A stretch of 64,000 nucleotides of DNA. It comes from an uncultured Gemmatimonadota bacterium. Its GTDB lineage: Bacteria > Gemmatimonadota > Gemmatimonadetes > Gemmatimonadales > Gemmatimonadaceae. Within the stretch, counting starts at the first letter, position 1; each line of letters begins with the position of its first letter. The stretch lies in contig CADEFN010000011.1 of NCBI GenBank assembly GCA_902826615.1, forward strand, positions 1 through 64,000, written 5' to 3'. The position numbers and the translations under genes are program-made. Of the stretch, positions 61,650 to 64,000 are shown one piece after another. The notes under the pieces are model-generated. The model made no database searches. It was not told the DNA's origin and was given only the letters and a program-made list of their open reading frames with translations.

Positions 61650-64000
61650 ATGCCCTTCGAGGAAGTTGGCGTTCGCGCAGTCGTCGCGGGCGCCGAGCAG
61701 TACGTCGCGAACGCCCAGCAGGTCAACGCTGCGACCTCGGGCATGGTGGCGGGCGCCGTCCGCGCCCAGACTTCCACCGCCCAGATGGCCGGGGCGCTCA
61801 CGACCGCGGGCGCTGAGGTCACGCGCGCGACCGCCCGCATGGGCACCTCCCTCACCGCCGTCGGCGCCCAGATCCGCGAGGTGTCCGCGCAGGCCCTCCT
61901 CCTCGGCGCCGGGCTGGCCGCGCCGGGGACCGCCGCCGTCGCCTTCGCCATCTCGTTCGAGTCCGCGTTCGCTGGCGTGCGCAAGACGGTCGATGCCACG
62001 GAGGCGGAGTTCGCGCAGCTTCGCACCACCCTCCTCGACATGTCGCAGGAGCTACCCGTCTCGGCGGACGCCCTCTCGGGCGTCGCGGAGGCCGCGGGCC
62101 AGTTGGGGATCGCCTTCCAGAACATCCCGGGGTTTGTGCGCACCGTCACACAACTGGTGGAGACGACGAACCTCACGCTCGACGGGGCCGCGACGGGCCT
62201 CGCCCAGTTCGCCAACATCCTCCAGTTGCCGCAGGACCAGTTGGGGCGGGTGGGCGCCGCGCTCGTCGACCTCGGCAACAAGGGCGCCTCCACCGAGGTG
62301 CAGATTCTGGAGTTCGCGCTGCGCATCGCGGGCGCGGGCAAGGTCGTGGGGCTGTCCGCCGACCAGATCCTCGCCTTCGGCAACGGGCTGGCGTCCGTGG
62401 GCATCGAGGCGGAGGCCGGTGGCACCGCCATCTCCCGCACGTTCATCGAGCTTGCCAAGGCGGTGGACCTCGGCGGGGAGCAGTTGGAGCGCTTCGCGAC
62501 CGTCGCGGGCCAGTCGGCGTCCGACTTCGCCCAAGCGTTCCGGGCGGACGCGGCAGCCGCCACCGTCACGTTCATCGAGGGGCTGGGGCGGATCACGGAG
62601 GCGGGCGAGGGCACGTTCTCCGTGCTGGAGGAACTGTCCTTCAACGACGCCCGCCTCACCCGCTCCCTGCTCGCCGCGGCGGGTGCCGGGGACCTGCTGC
62701 GCCAGTCACTGGTCAACGGCGCGAACGCCTACGCGGAGAACACGGCGCTGACGACGGAGTATTCCCGGCGCCTCGACACCGCGAGTGTGCAGGCGCGACT
62801 CCTCATCAACGACATCCGGCGGCTCGCGATCGACACCGGCACGCTTCTCCTCCCCGCGTTCCGGCAGGGCGTGGACCTTGCGCGCGCCCTTGTCGACGCC
62901 TTCTCCGCCATCCCTGCGCCCGTCAGGGCCGTTGCCGCAGGGTTGCTGGTGCTGGGAGGCGCGGCAACCGTCGCAGTGGCCTCTACGGGCCTCCTCGTGG
63001 GCTCTCTGCTCACGATCGCCGGTGGGCTGGGTGCGGGGGGCGCGGGAGGCGCCGCCGGTGGAGGTGGGCTCGTCGCCGTGGGAGCGCAGGCCGGGCTCGC
63101 CGCGACGGCGCTCCGCACGTTTGCGATCGGCGGGGTGGCGACCGCGGTGGCGGGACTCCGCACCCTCGGGCTCGCGCTCTCTACCGCACTCGCCTCGATG
63201 ACGGCCTTCTCGGTCAACACGTCCGCCGCGGCTGCGTCGGCATTCCCTGCATTCGCCACGCAGGCCGGGGCCGCCGGGCGGGCGATCGGTGCCCTCGGAG
63301 CCGCTGCCGCGGCCTTCGCCGCCTCCAACCCCATCCTCGCGGCGCTCACGGCCATCACCGTCGGGGTGGGCGCGGTGGTGATCGCCTTCGACCGGCTCGC
63401 CAATCGGGGCTTCGAGCGCGACTTCGAGCCGGTCATCCTGAAGCTCCGGGAGCTTCAGGATGAGCTACGCCGCACACGCGACGAGGTAAACGAGACGGCG
63501 GCGGCGCTGGCGGGTGGCCTGCCCAGTGGGGAGGAGCAGCTACCGGGGCTGACGGGCGCCCAGAGCGACCGTGCGCGCTTCCTCCAGCAGCAGTTGGAAC
63601 TCCTCAACGGACGAGGGGCGGAGATCACCGACCCCAACCTCTCCCAGCAGCAGCAGCTTGCCCGGGGGGACGTGGCCGCAGCGCTCGGCATCGAGCGACG
63701 GGGTGAAGCGCTCCGGGCACTGCGAGACGCCGAGGCGGAACTGAACCGGGTGCGTGGCGACTCCCGCTCGACGAGCACGGAGATCGCGAACGCCGAACTG
63801 GCCGTCTCGCTCGCCCAGCAGACGGTGGAGCGGTCCACCACCCGGGTGACCGAGGCGGGGCTGAACTTCATCAACTCGCTATCCGCCGAGGACCGCAAGC
63901 TCATCGCCGTCGCTGGGTCCACGCGGGCGCTCGCGGAGGAGCAGCGCGCGCTCAACGTCCTGAACGCGCGGCGCGACAACGCGCCATCCCCGGAGACACG
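61650..64000 (+). CDS. Tape measure protein, TP901 type (3'-truncated by the window)
   Basis: At least 783 residues, ATG at 61650; the frame is open to the window end. FESAFAGVRKTVDATEAEFAQLRTTLLDMSQELPVS, AEAAGQLGIAF and FANILQLPQDQLGRVGAALVDLGNKGA match the TP901/PhageMin tail tape measure domain. A hydrophobic Gly/Ala-rich region follows (63000 area: VAVASTGLLVGSLLTIAGGLG), then helical coiled-coil sequence. It sets tail length and aids DNA ejection. Confidence 0.92.
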   Translation, partial: MPFEEVGVRAVVAGAEQYVANAQQVNAATSGMVAGAVRAQTSTAQMAGALTTAGAEVTRATARMGTSLTAVGAQIREVSAQALLLGAGLAAPGTAAVAFAISFESAFAGVRKTVDATEAEFAQLRTTLLDMSQELPVSADALSGVAEAAGQLGIAFQNIPGFVRTVTQLVETTNLTLDGAATGLAQFANILQLPQDQLGRVGAALVDLGNKGASTEVQILEFALRIAGAGKVVGLSADQILAFGNGLASVGIEAEAGGTAISRTFIELAKAVDLGGEQLERFATVAGQSASDFAQAFRADAAAATVTFIEGLGRITEAGEGTFSVLEELSFNDARLTRSLLAAAGAGDLLRQSLVNGANAYAENTALTTEYSRRLDTASVQARLLINDIRRLAIDTGTLLLPAFRQGVDLARALVDAFSAIPAPVRAVAAGLLVLGGAATVAVASTGLLVGSLLTIAGGLGAGGAGGAAGGGGLVAVGAQAGLAATALRTFAIGGVATAVAGLRTLGLALSTALASMTAFSVNTSAAAASAFPAFATQAGAAGRAIGALGAAAAAFAASNPILAALTAITVGVGAVVIAFDRLANRGFERDFEPVILKLRELQDELRRTRDEVNETAAALAGGLPSGEEQLPGLTGAQSDRARFLQQQLELLNGRGAEITDPNLSQQQQLARGDVAAALGIERRGEALRALRDAEAELNRVRGDSRSTSTEIANAELAVSLAQQTVERSTTRVTEAGLNFINSLSAEDRKLIAVAGSTRALAEEQRALNVLNARRDNAPSPET

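Noticed and set aside
61666-62751. Forward frame overlapping the tape measure gene, Arg/Ser/Pro-rich
   Set aside because: It is the out-of-frame shadow of the tape measure gene, whose real frame starts at 61650 and shows the TP901 domain.
1-64000. tRNA or rRNA genes
   Set aside because: No cloverleaf-like sequence or ribosomal RNA segment was noticed by eye; a tRNAscan run on this window would be decisive.

Overview
This window is part of a high-GC tailed-phage (Caudoviricetes) genome or prophage. The evidence is a terminase pair, portal, MuF-like head morphogenesis protein, capsid protease, major capsid protein, connector-type proteins, major tail protein, two-frame tail-assembly chaperones and a TP901-type tape measure protein that runs off the right edge. 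A tape measure with two-frame chaperones and no visible sheath gene suggests a long, non-contractile (siphovirus-type) tail. No integrase, tRNA or polymerase gene was seen, so lifestyle is undecided. The host is not identifiable. The GC-rich codons and a Pro/Thr-rich linker in one secreted protein would fit an actinobacterium or a Chloroflexota-type host, but that is inference.

Layout: 1-14.5 kb holds small accessory genes and a DNA-modification-like cluster (DUF5131/Gp37-Gp68 protein, phage Dam methylase, a SAM methyltransferase, a PAPS-reductase-like PP-loop protein split by a frameshift, a glycosyltransferase-like protein, a ParB-like protein). At 14.5-18.4 kb is the terminase region with small Cys-rich genes. 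At 18.4-25.8 kb are many tiny genes, including a Fic protein followed by a ribbon-helix-helix protein and a phosphoribosyltransferase, ending in a short reverse-strand pair. At 25.9-39.0 kb are portal, a pectate-lyase-like depolymerase, an HNH endonuclease, appendage proteins (one with about 17 tandem repeats) and the MuF-like protein. At 39.0-41.3 kb is a reverse-strand operon of eight small genes. At 41.4-48.3 kb are small genes, then connector-like protein, protease and major capsid protein. At 48.4-56.7 kb are small genes and a sugar cassette (NAD-dependent sugar-nucleotide enzyme, glycosyltransferase, two FkbM-like methyltransferases, a 1065-residue triple glycosyltransferase). At 56.8-64 kb are connector and tail genes.

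The most striking feature is a repeated expression module: a 13-bp operator (TGCCA-N3-TGNCA), a sigma-70-type promoter (TTGACG, 17-18 bp, TAGTCT), a 5' leader hairpin with an invariant (G/A)GTGAG hexaloop on stems that covary between copies, and a GGAAGGACGA ribosome-binding element. Ten promoters, seven operators, about 13 hairpins and about 30 copies of the ribosome-binding element occur. Several promoters sit inside the last codons of the upstream gene, so that its stop codon is part of the -35 or -10 box. One operator is shared by two divergent promoters and one promoter lies inside a terminator stem. This looks like a distributed regulon of small accessory genes threaded through the structural genes.
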